Positions 1-9,245 of a stretch of DNA of 64,000 nucleotides are shown here, piece by piece. The notes beneath the pieces were generated by a model. The model was not told where the DNA came from and ran no database searches. It saw only the letters and a list, made by a program, of their open reading frames with translations. The translations under genes and the position numbers were made by a program. Source of the DNA: Streptococcus infantis. GTDB taxonomy: Bacteria; Bacillota; Bacilli; Lactobacillales; Streptococcaceae. The stretch lies in the NCBI RefSeq assembly GCF_021497965.1, contig NZ_CP046525.1:1116001-1180000 (forward strand), given 5' to 3'. Position 1 is the stretch's first letter. Each line of letters starts with the position of its first letter.

Positions 1-1751
1 GAGCCTTCAAAAGGCTGATGGGTTACCAATTGAAAACCGTAAGAATTGTTTAGTAAGGAATAGCCTGCTGTACCTGTCTTCTTTTGATAAGCTTTACAAA
101 GGCCACCGTCAATGACAAAAAGCAAACCACCCCCACGAATAGGAGATTCTCCCTTCACAGTCTTAACTGGAGTATGTCCGTTGACCATTCTAGACTCTTT
201 AGAGGAAAGTCCAAATTCTTCCAAAATCAGCTGGCAGACTTTCTCTGAAGTCCGATAAGAAAAATAAGAATTTTCCACTTCTTTGTGAGTATCCTTATCT
301 TCAACAAAATAGCGCTCTAGAGTTGTCATCTTATCTTTACCAAATAGAGGTGAGACTGCCCCTCGCCAACAATACCAAATTAAATCTGTTGAAAAATCAT
401 CTCCGATTTCCTTATTCTTAGCAGCTTGTCGAATATGATATTCAAAAAAATCCAATAATTCTCTTCCAGCATAACAAGACTGGTTAATAATTAGAGGTTT
501 CAATTCTCCAGAAGCTTCAAGTGGTATACAACCATGAAAGAGTAGATGCTGATTGTAAATTTTATACATGGAGCCTTTTTTCATTAACAATTCTATATGC
601 TCTGCGAGTTTAGGAGATCCTTGGAAAGAGGCTAGGAGACTATCAACTGCTTGAGACTCTTCTAAACTTAATTCTGCTGGATTAGCCGGATCAATCGTTT
701 GAAAGCAGGTATTCGTAAGATTATATTTTTTTCCATCAATTGTCACACACTCTTTCAAATAATCAATATTATCCAGTTTAACCTGATCCTCCATTTGAAA
801 TTCTGGCCTTCTTTTTATCAGTTGAGTTTCCAGTTTAAACTGGATAATGGAAAGAGCCTGGTGAACTTTTTCCAACTGTAAAATTTCTTCGCTAGTGAAA
901 TCATCTTCTCTATTTCCTAGGATAGGCCTAAACTGAGGGTTGGCCTTATAGGTCCTATCAGAAAATAACGTTAAGGGCCGAAGATTTAAGCCGTAAGCTT
1001 TCTCAATATCCCATAGATATCCATAGCGGGCAGCAATACGTAGTGCATTTAACATACAGGCTTTTGAACCGAAAAAGCCCCCCATCCAGATAATGTCGTG
1101 ATTCCCCCACTGAATATCCAAAGAATGAAATTGCAAAAGTTCATCCATAACTTGCGGACTACCAGCTCCTCTGTCATAAATATCACCAACCACATGCAAA
1201 TGGTCAATCAATAAGCGACGGATACTGCTAGAAACACCAAGAATAAAGGGAATAGCTTCTCCTAACTCGATAACATAGGAGAGGATGTTATCAAAATATG
1301 ACTTTTTATCTGCTAAAGCTATATCACTGTATACTAATTCTTCGATGATATAAGCATACTGGGGTGGCAATGCCTTCCTAAGCTTTGACCGGGTGTACTT
1401 GGCAGCCGCAAAAGTCAGTAGAGATAAAAGTTGAGGAATAGTTTCCTTGTACCAGTCTCTGCTTTTACCGCCTTGCTCCAAGACAAGTTCAGGATATGAA
1501 ACCAATGCTGACAATCTGTTTTTATCATCTTGCGACAAGGAATCTCCAAAGCAATCCTTAATCTTCTCATTAAGGATACCTGCACAACTTCTTAAAATAT
1601 AGTCAAAGGCCGCAAATTCACCATGAATATCACTGATATATAGCTCTGTTCCTTTTGGAAGGTTTAAAATTGCTTCAAGGTTGGTCAGTTCTGTGATCAC
1701 CTTTTGTCGAGAATCAAATTCTTTCAGTAAAATACGCTTGTATTGCTCCAT
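1..1751 (-). CDS. fbp: Fructose-1,6-bisphosphatase, class III (3' end cut by window edge)
   Basis: Hydrolyses fructose 1,6-bisphosphate to fructose 6-phosphate in gluconeogenesis, in the cytoplasm. I translated the minus strand from the ATG at 1749-1751, which is preceded by a GGAGGTC ribosome site; it gives MEQYKRILLKEFDSRQK and about 583 residues before the left edge, where the class III family is about 640 long. Metallophosphatase motifs are visible: SDIHGEF near residue 40, VVGDIYDRG near 185 and WGNHD near 215. Only the C-terminal tail is missing. The gene follows the PPDK regulator and CcpN-like genes on the same strand, so it may share their gluconeogenic control. The family call is secure; control is inferred from position. 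Confidence 0.93.
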   Translation of the reverse strand, partial: MEQYKRILLKEFDSRQKVITELTNLEAILNLPKGTELYISDIHGEFAAFDYILRSCAGILNEKIKDCFGDSLSQDDKNRLSALVSYPELVLEQGGKSRDWYKETIPQLLSLLTFAAAKYTRSKLRKALPPQYAYIIEELVYSDIALADKKSYFDNILSYVIELGEAIPFILGVSSSIRRLLIDHLHVVGDIYDRGAGSPQVMDELLQFHSLDIQWGNHDIIWMGGFFGSKACMLNALRIAARYGYLWDIEKAYGLNLRPLTLFSDRTYKANPQFRPILGNREDDFTSEEILQLEKVHQALSIIQFKLETQLIKRRPEFQMEDQVKLDNIDYLKECVTIDGKKYNLTNTCFQTIDPANPAELSLEESQAVDSLLASFQGSPKLAEHIELLMKKGSMYKIYNQHLLFHGCIPLEASGELKPLIINQSCYAGRELLDFFEYHIRQAAKNKEIGDDFSTDLIWYCWRGAVSPLFGKDKMTTLERYFVEDKDTHKEVENSYFSYRTSEKVCQLILEEFGLSSKESRMVNGHTPVKTVKGESPIRGGGLLFVIDGGLCKAYQKKTGTAGYSLLNNSYGFQLVTHQPFEG

Positions 1752-1805
1752 TTTTGACCTCCAGCACACTATCCTTTTACGACAAATAATGCACTATTTA
1801 TTTTC

Positions 1806-2618
1806 TTAGTTCATTTTCTTTAAATACTCTTCGATTAAGAAGGCTGTTTCTTCAATTGATTTATCTGACATATTAATGACTCGAGCTCCATATTTTCTGA
1901 AGACCTTCTTAGAATAGTCCAATTCCTGATAAATCTTTTCCAGATCTGTGTAGCTGGTTTCCTGGGTCAAACCCAAAGAATCCAAACGATTACTGCGGAT
2001 CTTAACCAATTTTTCTGGCTCACATACTAAACCAATTAGGCGGCGAGAATCAATTTTTTCCAAGACTTGAGGCAAGGGAACTTCTGGAATTAGAGGAAGG
2101 TTCGAAACCTTATATCCTTTATTTGCTAGATAAATACTGAGCGGTGTTTTAGACGTACGGGAAACCCCTAGCAGGACTATGTCAGATTCTAAAAATCCCT
2201 GCGGTGCTTTACCATCATCATATTTGACTGCAAACTCAATCGCTGAAATTTTATTAAAGTATTCGCTATCTAAACGGTGAAGGGTGCCAGGTACTTCTAT
2301 CGGATCCCTTCCTGTCTTTTCTTTGATAATTTCAAAAAACGGATGCATCAAATCCAAATAGGATAGCCCATACATCAAGCTAAACTCCCTTGCTACCGAA
2401 GCTAACTTGCCATCGACCAAGGTACTGATAACTAGGGCATCATCCTTGATGGCATCACGTAAAATGTCCAACAATTCATCTTCCTTGTTGATAAAAGGGA
2501 AACGATAGCTATTATTAAAAATGATGTCTGGATATTGAGCTGTAACAGCGGATAGCAATTTTTGGGAAGTCCCACCCAAAGAATCTGAAATACTATAAAC
2601 AATCATTTCTTTTTTCAT
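1806..2618 (-). CDS. Pyruvate, phosphate dikinase regulatory protein (bifunctional kinase/phosphorylase, DUF299)
   Basis: 270 residues, the usual family length. Members phosphorylate (ADP-dependent) and dephosphorylate (Pi-dependent) a threonine next to the catalytic histidine of PPDK, switching that enzyme off and on. The start SDSLGGTSQK and the P-loop-like GVSRTSKTP at residues 151-159 are family hallmarks. The ATG is preceded by AGAGGAATAAAT. It lies 2 nt after the CcpN-like gene and opposite ppdK, its presumed target, which strongly supports the call; the relative PEP synthase regulator is unlikely here because the neighbour is a true PPDK. Confidence 0.93.
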   Translation of the reverse strand: MKKEMIVYSISDSLGGTSQKLLSAVTAQYPDIIFNNSYRFPFINKEDELLDILRDAIKDDALVISTLVDGKLASVAREFSLMYGLSYLDLMHPFFEIIKEKTGRDPIEVPGTLHRLDSEYFNKISAIEFAVKYDDGKAPQGFLESDIVLLGVSRTSKTPLSIYLANKGYKVSNLPLIPEVPLPQVLEKIDSRRLIGLVCEPEKLVKIRSNRLDSLGLTQETSYTDLEKIYQELDYSKKVFRKYGARVINMSDKSIEETAFLIEEYLKKMN

Positions 2619-2620
2619 AT

Positions 2621-3259
2621 TTATTCCTCTTCTCTATTTACCTCGGTGCTTCGAGCTTGCTGAATAATATAGTCCAACAAGGCTGACTTGGTCACACTAC
2701 CTAAAATCTGACGTTCATTCTTTTCGTCGACAATCGGTAAGGAATCAATGGCGTAATCTTGAAGGAGTACAGCGGCTTCCAAAATATTCATATTTTGGTG
2801 ACATGTTTTAATATGTGGCATCCTAGTCATGCAAACCGCAACAGGAGTACTTTCAATATTCGAATTGAGAGAAGCCCTTAGCAAATCTTTACGTGACATG
2901 ATTCCAAGAAGAAGTTTTTCTTCATCAATGACATAAATAACGTCTGCATCATACATAAATAGAGTAATAATAGCATCCTGAATATAGGAATCACTGGTGA
3001 CCAGGACTGGCGAAGTCATAATATCAGCCACTTTTTTCCTAAAAGTATCAAAAAAGAAGACCGATTCTAGATCAGAGCCTGAGTAGGTATACCCGACTTT
3101 AGGAGTGGCCTTTAGGATTCCAACCAAGGTCAAAAAGGAAAGATCTGGCCGTAGCGTTGCCCTGGAAATATCAAGTAATTCAGATATTTTTTCACCACTC
3201 AGAGGCTGCTTAGCTTTAACGATTTCTACAATCTTTTTTTGTCGTTCACTTAATTTCAA
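2621..3259 (-). CDS. ccpN: CcpN-like transcriptional repressor (HTH + tandem CBS domains)
   Basis: An N-terminal winged HTH (LSERQKKIVEIVKAK onwards, about residues 3-65) is followed by two CBS domains (about 80-135 and 145-200). B. subtilis CcpN has the same architecture and represses gluconeogenic genes when glycolytic flux is high, sensing nucleotides through its CBS domains. I prefer the TTG start at 3257-3259: AAAGG lies 11 nt upstream and the protein then begins M-K-L-S-E-R-Q like relatives. An ATG at 3316 would add 19 residues but lacks a ribosome site and lies close to the promoter. It is co-directional with the PPDK regulator and divergent from ppdK, its likely target. A shared 14-bp element sits at both promoters. 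Confidence 0.88.
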   Translation of the reverse strand: MKLSERQKKIVEIVKAKQPLSGEKISELLDISRATLRPDLSFLTLVGILKATPKVGYTYSGSDLESVFFFDTFRKKVADIMTSPVLVTSDSYIQDAIITLFMYDADVIYVIDEEKLLLGIMSRKDLLRASLNSNIESTPVAVCMTRMPHIKTCHQNMNILEAAVLLQDYAIDSLPIVDEKNERQILGSVTKSALLDYIIQQARSTEVNREEE

Positions 3260-3353
3260 TTCACAGAAAACCTTTCTAGATTCTATATAGGTTCCAAATA
3301 ACGATTGGAAGAACATGCTTATTTTTATTTTACTAAACCAACTTTAAAATAAG

Positions 3354-3398
3354 CATCATGTATATTAAATATTATAGCAATTATTTGTAATATGTCAA
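3354..3398 (-). promoter_or_regulatory. ccpN promoter with operator-like element
   Basis: Minus-strand -35 TTGACA (3393-3398), 16-nt spacer, -10 TATAAT (3371-3376). Just downstream, 3354-3367 carries CATCATGTATATTA, 12/14 identical to the element in the ppdK promoter. It would cover the transcription start, suggesting autoregulation (inference). Confidence 0.7.
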
Positions 3399-3420
3399 TT
3401 AATACCCGAAGATTTTTCAT

Positions 3421-3450
3421 TTGACAAATATATATGATGTATATTACAAT
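3421..3450 (+). promoter_or_regulatory. ppdK promoter overlapped by operator-like element
   Basis: TTGACA (3421-3426), 18-nt spacer, TACAAT (3445-3450). TATGATGTATATTA at 3433-3446 lies inside the spacer and reaches the -10. Its first 11 bases fit 10 of 11 positions of the B. subtilis CcpN consensus as I remember it (TRTGHYATAYW). A repressor bound here would block RNA polymerase. Confidence 0.72.
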
Positions 3451-3497
3451 GGTTTTGTCTTTTATTGTGACGCATATTTAATATTTTGGAGGCGACT

Positions 3498-6119
3498 ATG
3501 ACAAAATGGATTTATTCCTTCGAGGAAGGAAGCGCAAACGACAAGGCTCTCCTAGGTGGAAAAGGAGCCAATTTAGCAGAGATGAGCAATTTGGGATTGC
3601 CTGTTCCTCCAGGTTTTACCATTACAACCGAGAGCTGTATTAAGTTTCTAGAAAATCCGGATTTCTTTGACTCTTATTTAAAAGATGATATTTTGAAAGC
3701 GGTTACCGACTTAGAAAGAAAAACCGATAAATCGTTCAGCGGAGAAAGCTCCAATCTTCTCTTAGTTTCGGTCCGTAGCGGAGCAAAATTTTCTATGCCA
3801 GGAATGATGGATACTATTTTAAATCTTGGTCTAAATGACCATCGGACAAGAATACTCGCCGAGCAGACGAATCCTGATTTTGCCTATAATTGCTATCGAC
3901 GTTTACTTCAGATGTTTGCAGATGTTGTATATGGAATTTCTAAAGAACTTTTTGATGAACTATTAGAAGACTTTGAAAAATATCATGGTAAAACTACAAA
4001 AGACATGACTCTAGCTGAGCATCAAGACTTGGTTAATCAATATAAAGAAATCTATCTTAAAGAGGACCAATGTTTCCCTGAAAATCCTACAGACCAACTT
4101 TTTTCTGCTATCAAAGCTGTCTTTAATTCTTGGAATAATAATCGAGCTAAAGTCTACCGAGAACTTAATAAAATTCCTCATGATTTAGGGACTGCCGTTA
4201 ACGTCCAGGCAATGGTCTTTGGAAATAGTGACCACAACAGCGGAACAGGAGTCTGTTTTACTAGAAATCCTGCTAGTGGAGAAAATCAACTATTCGGTGA
4301 ATTCTTACTGAATGCTCAAGGAGAAGACGTTGTAGCTGGTATACGAACTCCAGAACCAATTGCCGCTTTAGAAAAAGCTCAACCTCTAGTTTTTAAAGCC
4401 TTTAAAGAGTATGCTCGAATTCTTGAAAATCACTACAAAGACATGCAAGATATCGAATTTACTATTGAGAAAGGAAAACTGTATATCTTACAAACCAGGG
4501 ATGGCAAACGGACAGCAAAAGCTTCCTTAAAAATTGCTTTGGATCTAGTCGACCAGGGCATTATTAGTAAGAAAGAGGCCCTAATGAGAATATCCCCTTC
4601 TTCCATTAGTCAGCTTATACACCCAGTTTTTGAAGAGGCTGCATTGGAAAAAGCTACTCTCATTGCACAAGGTTTACCAGCCAGTCCTGGAGCTGCCACT
4701 GGGGAAATAGTTTTTACAGCAGAACGAGCTAAAGAATTCCACAATTTAGGAAGAAAGGTTATTTTAGTAAGACAGGAAACATCACCCGAAGATATTGAAG
4801 GAATGGTCGTCAGCCAAGCTATTGTTACCAGCCAAGGTGGCATGACTTCACACGCAGCAGTTGTTGCTAGAGGAATGGGAACCTGTTGTGTAGCTGGATG
4901 TAGTGAACTAAAAATCAGCGAGGAAGATAGAACACTCTCTTGTGGTAATCTTGTTTTAACAGAGGGAGATATCATTTCTGTTGATGGTAGTTCCGGTTGT
5001 ATTTATATCGGAGAAATTCCTACAGTCTTGATTGAGAATAATGAAGACCTTCAGAGACTTCTTTCTTGGGCAGATGAAGTCGCCCGTCTTAAAGTTCGTG
5101 CTAATGCTGAGACTGTCAAAGATTTGGAAACAGCTATGAAATTTGGTGCCCAAGGGGTTGGACTAGCCCGTACTGAACATATGTTCTTTGGTCAGGATAG
5201 AATTATAGAAATGCGGCGCCTTATCCTAGCTGATAAGGAAGCAGAAATGAAAGCCGCACTCAAGAACCTTTCAGACTTCCAAGCAGAAGACTTCTATCAG
5301 ATGTTCAAAACGGTTGAAGATAAACCTCTGATTGTCCGACTTTTAGATCCGCCTATGCATGAATTTTTACCTAAAGATTCGCAGGAAATCAAGCTTCTAG
5401 CTGAGAAACTAAATAAGTCACCTGAGAAACTGGCCCATCAAATTGAGAGCTTACAAGAAAGCAACCCTATGCTGGGCCATAGAGGTTGTAGACTTGGAAT
5501 CACTCAGCCAGACATTTACAAGATGCAGACTGAAGCTATTTTTAGAAGTGCTATCAAACTACATCAAGAGGGGATAAAAATTAAACCTGAAATCATGATT
5601 CCTTTGATTGCAGATAAAAAGGAATTGGAATTTGTTAAATCCTATCTGACTCAACACATCCAGTTTCTTTTTAGAGAGCATGAACAGGAGCCCTTCCCAT
5701 ATGAAATTGGTACCATGATTGAATTACCACGCGCCTGTCTGACTGCGGATAAACTAGCTCGGGAAGCTGATTTCTTCAGCTTTGGTACTAATGACTTAAC
5801 TCAAATGACCTATGGTTTTTCTCGAGATGATATTGGAAAATTTATAGGTCATTACAAAAAGACGAGCATTCTTTCATTTGATCCATTCCAACATATTGAT
5901 CAGGAGGGAGTCGGTGAGTTAATGCGCATTGCAATCAGCAAAGCTCGCCGGGTAAAACCAAGCCTATCCATTGGTATTTGTGGGGAGGTCGGCGGTGATC
6001 CTGCTTCTATCTCCTTCTTCCAGGAAATAGGTGTCACCTATGTTTCCTGTTCACCTTACAGGGTCCCTGCAGCTAGACTCGCCGTTGCTCAAGCCGTTCT
6101 CCATGAGAAAAAAGACTAG
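3498..6119 (+). CDS. ppdK: Pyruvate, phosphate dikinase
   Basis: 873 residues, the normal PPDK length. The enzyme interconverts pyruvate + ATP + Pi with PEP + AMP + PPi, so it can make PEP in gluconeogenesis or replace pyruvate kinase. Visible features are the nucleotide-binding GGKGANLAEM at the N terminus, the phosphohistidine motif GGMTSHAAVVARG (His near residue 451) with the regulatory threonine two residues before it, and CGEVGGDP near the C terminus in the PEP/pyruvate barrel. I chose ATG 3498 because TTGGAGG ends 5 nt before it; a TTG four codons upstream lies inside that ribosome site. The divergent neighbours are its regulator and a CcpN-like repressor. Confidence 0.96.
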   Translation: MTKWIYSFEEGSANDKALLGGKGANLAEMSNLGLPVPPGFTITTESCIKFLENPDFFDSYLKDDILKAVTDLERKTDKSFSGESSNLLLVSVRSGAKFSMPGMMDTILNLGLNDHRTRILAEQTNPDFAYNCYRRLLQMFADVVYGISKELFDELLEDFEKYHGKTTKDMTLAEHQDLVNQYKEIYLKEDQCFPENPTDQLFSAIKAVFNSWNNNRAKVYRELNKIPHDLGTAVNVQAMVFGNSDHNSGTGVCFTRNPASGENQLFGEFLLNAQGEDVVAGIRTPEPIAALEKAQPLVFKAFKEYARILENHYKDMQDIEFTIEKGKLYILQTRDGKRTAKASLKIALDLVDQGIISKKEALMRISPSSISQLIHPVFEEAALEKATLIAQGLPASPGAATGEIVFTAERAKEFHNLGRKVILVRQETSPEDIEGMVVSQAIVTSQGGMTSHAAVVARGMGTCCVAGCSELKISEEDRTLSCGNLVLTEGDIISVDGSSGCIYIGEIPTVLIENNEDLQRLLSWADEVARLKVRANAETVKDLETAMKFGAQGVGLARTEHMFFGQDRIIEMRRLILADKEAEMKAALKNLSDFQAEDFYQMFKTVEDKPLIVRLLDPPMHEFLPKDSQEIKLLAEKLNKSPEKLAHQIESLQESNPMLGHRGCRLGITQPDIYKMQTEAIFRSAIKLHQEGIKIKPEIMIPLIADKKELEFVKSYLTQHIQFLFREHEQEPFPYEIGTMIELPRACLTADKLAREADFFSFGTNDLTQMTYGFSRDDIGKFIGHYKKTSILSFDPFQHIDQEGVGELMRIAISKARRVKPSLSIGICGEVGGDPASISFFQEIGVTYVSCSPYRVPAARLAVAQAVLHEKKD

Positions 6120-6250
6120 TTGCCTTTATGATATCATCATTTTTGAAACCTAAAGTCACTAATCATGATTCATCACCACACTTCTTGCTTTACACTTTAA
6201 AGAGAAAAACCTACTGGTTGCGTTTTCAAAACTAAAAGTTTTATTTTTTT

Positions 6251-6279
6251 AAGACAATTTAAAATAAAAAACGTATAAT
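6251..6279 (+). promoter_or_regulatory. Promoter of the small membrane protein gene
   Basis: TATAAT at 6274-6279 with a weak -35 (AAGACA, 6251-6256) 17 nt upstream. Just before it, 6228-6242 forms a short AAAACT/AGTTTT hairpin followed by seven Ts, a weak candidate terminator for ppdK. Confidence 0.5.
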
Positions 6280-6339
6280 GAAAATATGAAATGAATTCAA
6301 ATTCATATTTAGTTTTGCAAAGGAGTTTGAAAAACCATT

Positions 6340-6786
6340 ATGTCTAACTATTCTCGCCAAAATAAAGAAACAAACAAAGACAGTCAAGAAACTGGCAAGG
6401 CTAGCCATCACATCAAGAAAGGTTTATCTGCTTTTCAGAAAACCTTAACCTTAATCGGTAGTATGTTGGGAATTATCACTGCGACAATTACCATTAGCAA
6501 TGCAATGAAGTCCAATGAACAAAAGAAAGCAGATACTAGTCCTGTTACGCAAACAACCATTATCAAGGAAATTCAAAAGGAAAGCCCTGCTCAATCGAAC
6601 GCGCCTGCTCAGAATCAAGGAAGTAACCAAGATACTAACGCTGCAACTAGTGGAGTTGATCATAAAAATGACAACAAGGTTCAACCTGAAGAAAATACTC
6701 AAGCTCCTAACAATGTTCAACAAAATCAGACTGAAGGAGCTGCTCAATCTGATACAGCTGCCACAGATAATAAAGCAAATCCATAA
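6340..6786 (+). CDS. Hypothetical single-pass membrane protein with low-complexity tail (DUF6556-like)
   Basis: 148 residues. A basic, polar N terminus (residues 1-33) precedes one hydrophobic helix (about 34-53: LTLIGSMLGIITATITISNA). The remaining ~95 residues are a disordered tail rich in Q, N, A, T and E. This predicts an inner N terminus and an extracytoplasmic Gln/Asn/Ala-rich tail. I recall similar streptococcal proteins beside ftsK, but no function is known to me. AAGGAG lies rather far (about 14 nt) from the ATG. The gene converges on ftsK and shares a bidirectional terminator with it. No sortase motif is present. Confidence 0.7.
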   Translation: MSNYSRQNKETNKDSQETGKASHHIKKGLSAFQKTLTLIGSMLGIITATITISNAMKSNEQKKADTSPVTQTTIIKEIQKESPAQSNAPAQNQGSNQDTNAATSGVDHKNDNKVQPEENTQAPNNVQQNQTEGAAQSDTAATDNKANP

Positions 6787-6787
6787 C

Positions 6788-6825
6788 AAAATAGCTTCTC
6801 TCCGATTTCGGAAAGAAGCTATTTT
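6788..6825. terminator. Bidirectional terminator between the small membrane protein and ftsK
   Basis: AAAATAGCTTCT (6788-6799) pairs with AGAAGCTATTTT (6814-6825), with an inner TCCG/CGGA stem. A and T runs flank both sides. Confidence 0.85.
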
Positions 6826-9156
6826 TTATTGTTGTAAGACTTTTCGAGGTTTTGTTCCTTCAGCAGGTCCAATAACACCTGCTAACTCTAATTCTTCCAT
6901 CAATCGAGTGGCTCGGTTAAATCCAACTGAAAGACGGCGTTGAATCATGGATGCACTTGCTTTTTGTGTCTCGATGACGAGAGCTTTAGCTTCTTCAAAG
7001 AGCGGATCTCCAGCATCATCGCTAGAACCAAAATCACCCTCTGTCTCAGATACTTCTCCCGGATCAAAGCTTTCATCATAATCAGCATCAGCTTGAGCCT
7101 TGATGAAGTTTACGATACGTTCAACATCGTCATCTGATATAAAGGAACCTTGGAGACGAACAGGATGATTTTCATCGATTGGCTTAAAGAGCATATCTCC
7201 TCGACCAAGCAATTTCTCAGCGCCGTTTTCATCTAGGATAGTTCGTGAATCCGTACCTGATGAAACAGCGAAGGCTACACGAGACGGAACATTGGCCTTA
7301 ATCAAACCAGAGATAACATCTACTGAAGGACGTTGGGTTGCAAGAATCATATGAATACCAGCTGCACGCGCCTTTTGTCCTAGACGGATAATAGCATCTT
7401 CTACTTCCTTGCTGGCAACCATCATGAGGTCAGCTAACTCATCGACAATCACAACGATTAAAGGTAGAGGTACTTGTTTGTATTCGGACTGAGCATTAAA
7501 TTCCTCAACCTTAGCATTGAACCCAGCGATATTTCGAACTCCGACTTTGGCAAAGAGTTCATAGCGGTTTTCCATCTCATCAACAACTTTTTGCAAAGCC
7601 TTGCTGGCCTTACGCGGATTGGTCACAACTGGAATCAAGAGATGAGGGATATCGTTGTAGACTGAAAGCTCAACCATCTTTGGATCGACCATCATAAACT
7701 TAACCTGATCTGGACGAGCCTTCATCAGAATACTTGCGATGATGCCATTTACCGCAACAGATTTACCAGAACCTGTAGAACCAGCCACTAACAAGTGAGG
7801 CATTTTAGCCAAATCAAAACTACGAGCTGTACCATTGACGGCTTTTCCAAGAGGAATTTCTAATAGATTTTCAGGTTTTGTTTGTGATTGTTCCCAAAGT
7901 TCACGGAAGGATACCGTTGCAATTTCAGAGTTTGGCACTTCGATACCAACCAAGGATTTTCCAGGAATCGGAGCCTCAATACGGACATCCTTGGCAGCCA
8001 AAGCCAGAGCTAAGTCATCTGCTAGGTTGGAAATACGGTTGACACGGACACCAACTGCAGGTTTAACTTCATACTTGGTAACAGATGGACCAATCTCTGC
8101 TCTTTCAACCGTTACCTTAATACCAAAACTTGCGAAAGTTTCTTCCAAAATCTTGATATTCTCCCGAACGATTTTCTTTTCTTTAGACTGATCTTTAGGT
8201 TTATCGGGTGCAAAAAGTTGCAAGCTTGGGAGTTTATACTCTAAGGCTTTTTTAGTAGAAAAATCGACTTCTACTTCTTCATCATCCTCTTCTGAGAAAA
8301 CCTCTTCCTCAGGAAGTGCAACTTCTTCAGGGTATTCATACTCGGCTTGAGGGAGAATAATCTCAGGCTCTACCCATTCTTCCTCTGGAAGTGGAGGAAA
8401 ATCGTGCAGTGGCTCTTCTGATAATATTTCTCCAGTTTCCATATCTACAGGAGGCATATCAATCAAAGCCTGCTCTTCTCTTTCTTTCTCAAGTCTTGCT
8501 TGTTCTTCTGCCTCTCTTCGTGCCTTTTCTTCTTCACGCTTGATAAAGCGTTCTTGTTTTTTCTGCTCATGGCGCTCCATCCAGATAGCAAATCGAGCTG
8601 AAAGAAAATCAGCAATATCATAGATAGACCATGGACTCATTAAAAGAGCTCCGATTAGGATTAAGATTGCCCCGATGAAGTAGGTACCAATGTTTGAGAA
8701 TAAAAAAGCTACCGGAATGTAGAGGATAACCCCTACCAAACCTCCACCAGCAAAACTAGTTACTTGAAAACTAGTTAAATCTTTAAAAATTTGTCCGGCA
8801 GTCCCTTGGAAAACAGCGTTTGCCATGCTAAATTTCCAGACGAGGTATGCTTGAAAGATGAGAAGCAAGCCTGAAAAAATGAAGAAGAAACCTGCTAATA
8901 AACCTTCTTGCTTATGAATCCATTTAAATAAAAATAGATAGATTAACAGAGAAAAAATAGCTAGATAAGCCAAACTCCCCACGAGTAAGCGGATTAGGTT
9001 ATAAACAGTGATTCCGACTGCTCCCCATTTGAGAGCCGCAAAAATTAAACAAATAGCCAAAGCTAAGGAAATCAACATTCGTTGAATCGCTTGTTTTCTT
9101 TCTAATTCTGCTTTAGACGGTCTACGTCTTGTTTTACTTGTATTCTTGTTTGCCAT
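6826..9156 (-). CDS. ftsK: DNA translocase FtsK/SpoIIIE family
   Basis: 776 residues. A double-stranded DNA pump at the division septum that clears and orients chromosome ends. The N terminus has about four membrane helices (residues ~25-180). A charged linker follows ([21 protein letters not shown] and an acidic P/E-rich stretch, ~200-330). The RecA-like motor carries Walker A GSTGSGKS near residue 457 and the Walker B region [12 protein letters not shown]-terminal winged-helix gamma domain ends the protein (~705-770). There is no Shine-Dalgarno before the ATG; a TATAAT box ends 6 nt upstream, so the mRNA may be leaderless. Confidence 0.96.
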   Translation of the reverse strand: MANKNTSKTRRRPSKAELERKQAIQRMLISLALAICLIFAALKWGAVGITVYNLIRLLVGSLAYLAIFSLLIYLFLFKWIHKQEGLLAGFFFIFSGLLLIFQAYLVWKFSMANAVFQGTAGQIFKDLTSFQVTSFAGGGLVGVILYIPVAFLFSNIGTYFIGAILILIGALLMSPWSIYDIADFLSARFAIWMERHEQKKQERFIKREEEKARREAEEQARLEKEREEQALIDMPPVDMETGEILSEEPLHDFPPLPEEEWVEPEIILPQAEYEYPEEVALPEEEVFSEEDDEEVEVDFSTKKALEYKLPSLQLFAPDKPKDQSKEKKIVRENIKILEETFASFGIKVTVERAEIGPSVTKYEVKPAVGVRVNRISNLADDLALALAAKDVRIEAPIPGKSLVGIEVPNSEIATVSFRELWEQSQTKPENLLEIPLGKAVNGTARSFDLAKMPHLLVAGSTGSGKSVAVNGIIASILMKARPDQVKFMMVDPKMVELSVYNDIPHLLIPVVTNPRKASKALQKVVDEMENRYELFAKVGVRNIAGFNAKVEEFNAQSEYKQVPLPLIVVIVDELADLMMVASKEVEDAIIRLGQKARAAGIHMILATQRPSVDVISGLIKANVPSRVAFAVSSGTDSRTILDENGAEKLLGRGDMLFKPIDENHPVRLQGSFISDDDVERIVNFIKAQADADYDESFDPGEVSETEGDFGSSDDAGDPLFEEAKALVIETQKASASMIQRRLSVGFNRATRLMEELELAGVIGPAEGTKPRKVLQQ

Positions 9157-9162
9157 GCTTCT

Positions 9163-9171
9163 ATTATACCA
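9163..9171 (-). promoter_or_regulatory. ftsK extended -10 promoter placing +1 on the start codon
   Basis: Minus-strand TGG-TATAAT (TATAAT at 9163-9168) is followed by exactly 6 nt and then the ATG at 9156. No good -35 is seen, in keeping with an extended -10 promoter. No ribosome site fits between. Confidence 0.6.
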
Positions 9172-9200
9172 TATTTCATGAACTTTTCGAGGGGTTAAAA

Positions 9201-9232
9201 AAATGACTGACCACTTTCGTGTTCAGTCATTT
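9201..9232 (-). terminator. fru operon terminator
   Basis: AAATGACTGA (9201-9210) pairs perfectly with TCAGTCATTT (9223-9232), and a T run follows on the minus strand. It lies just after the fruA stop codon. Confidence 0.85.
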
Positions 9233-9245
9233 GAATCTATTGTAA

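Noticed and set aside
6274-6294. Leaderless ATG 6 nt after the TATAAT upstream of the small membrane protein
   Set aside because: It opens only a two-codon frame (M-K-stop), showing that this spacing can arise by chance in AT-rich DNA.
6451-6943. Two long open frames overlapping the small membrane protein on both strands
   Set aside because: They cross the terminator or run antisense, lack ribosome sites and have repetitive compositions produced by the low-complexity gene.
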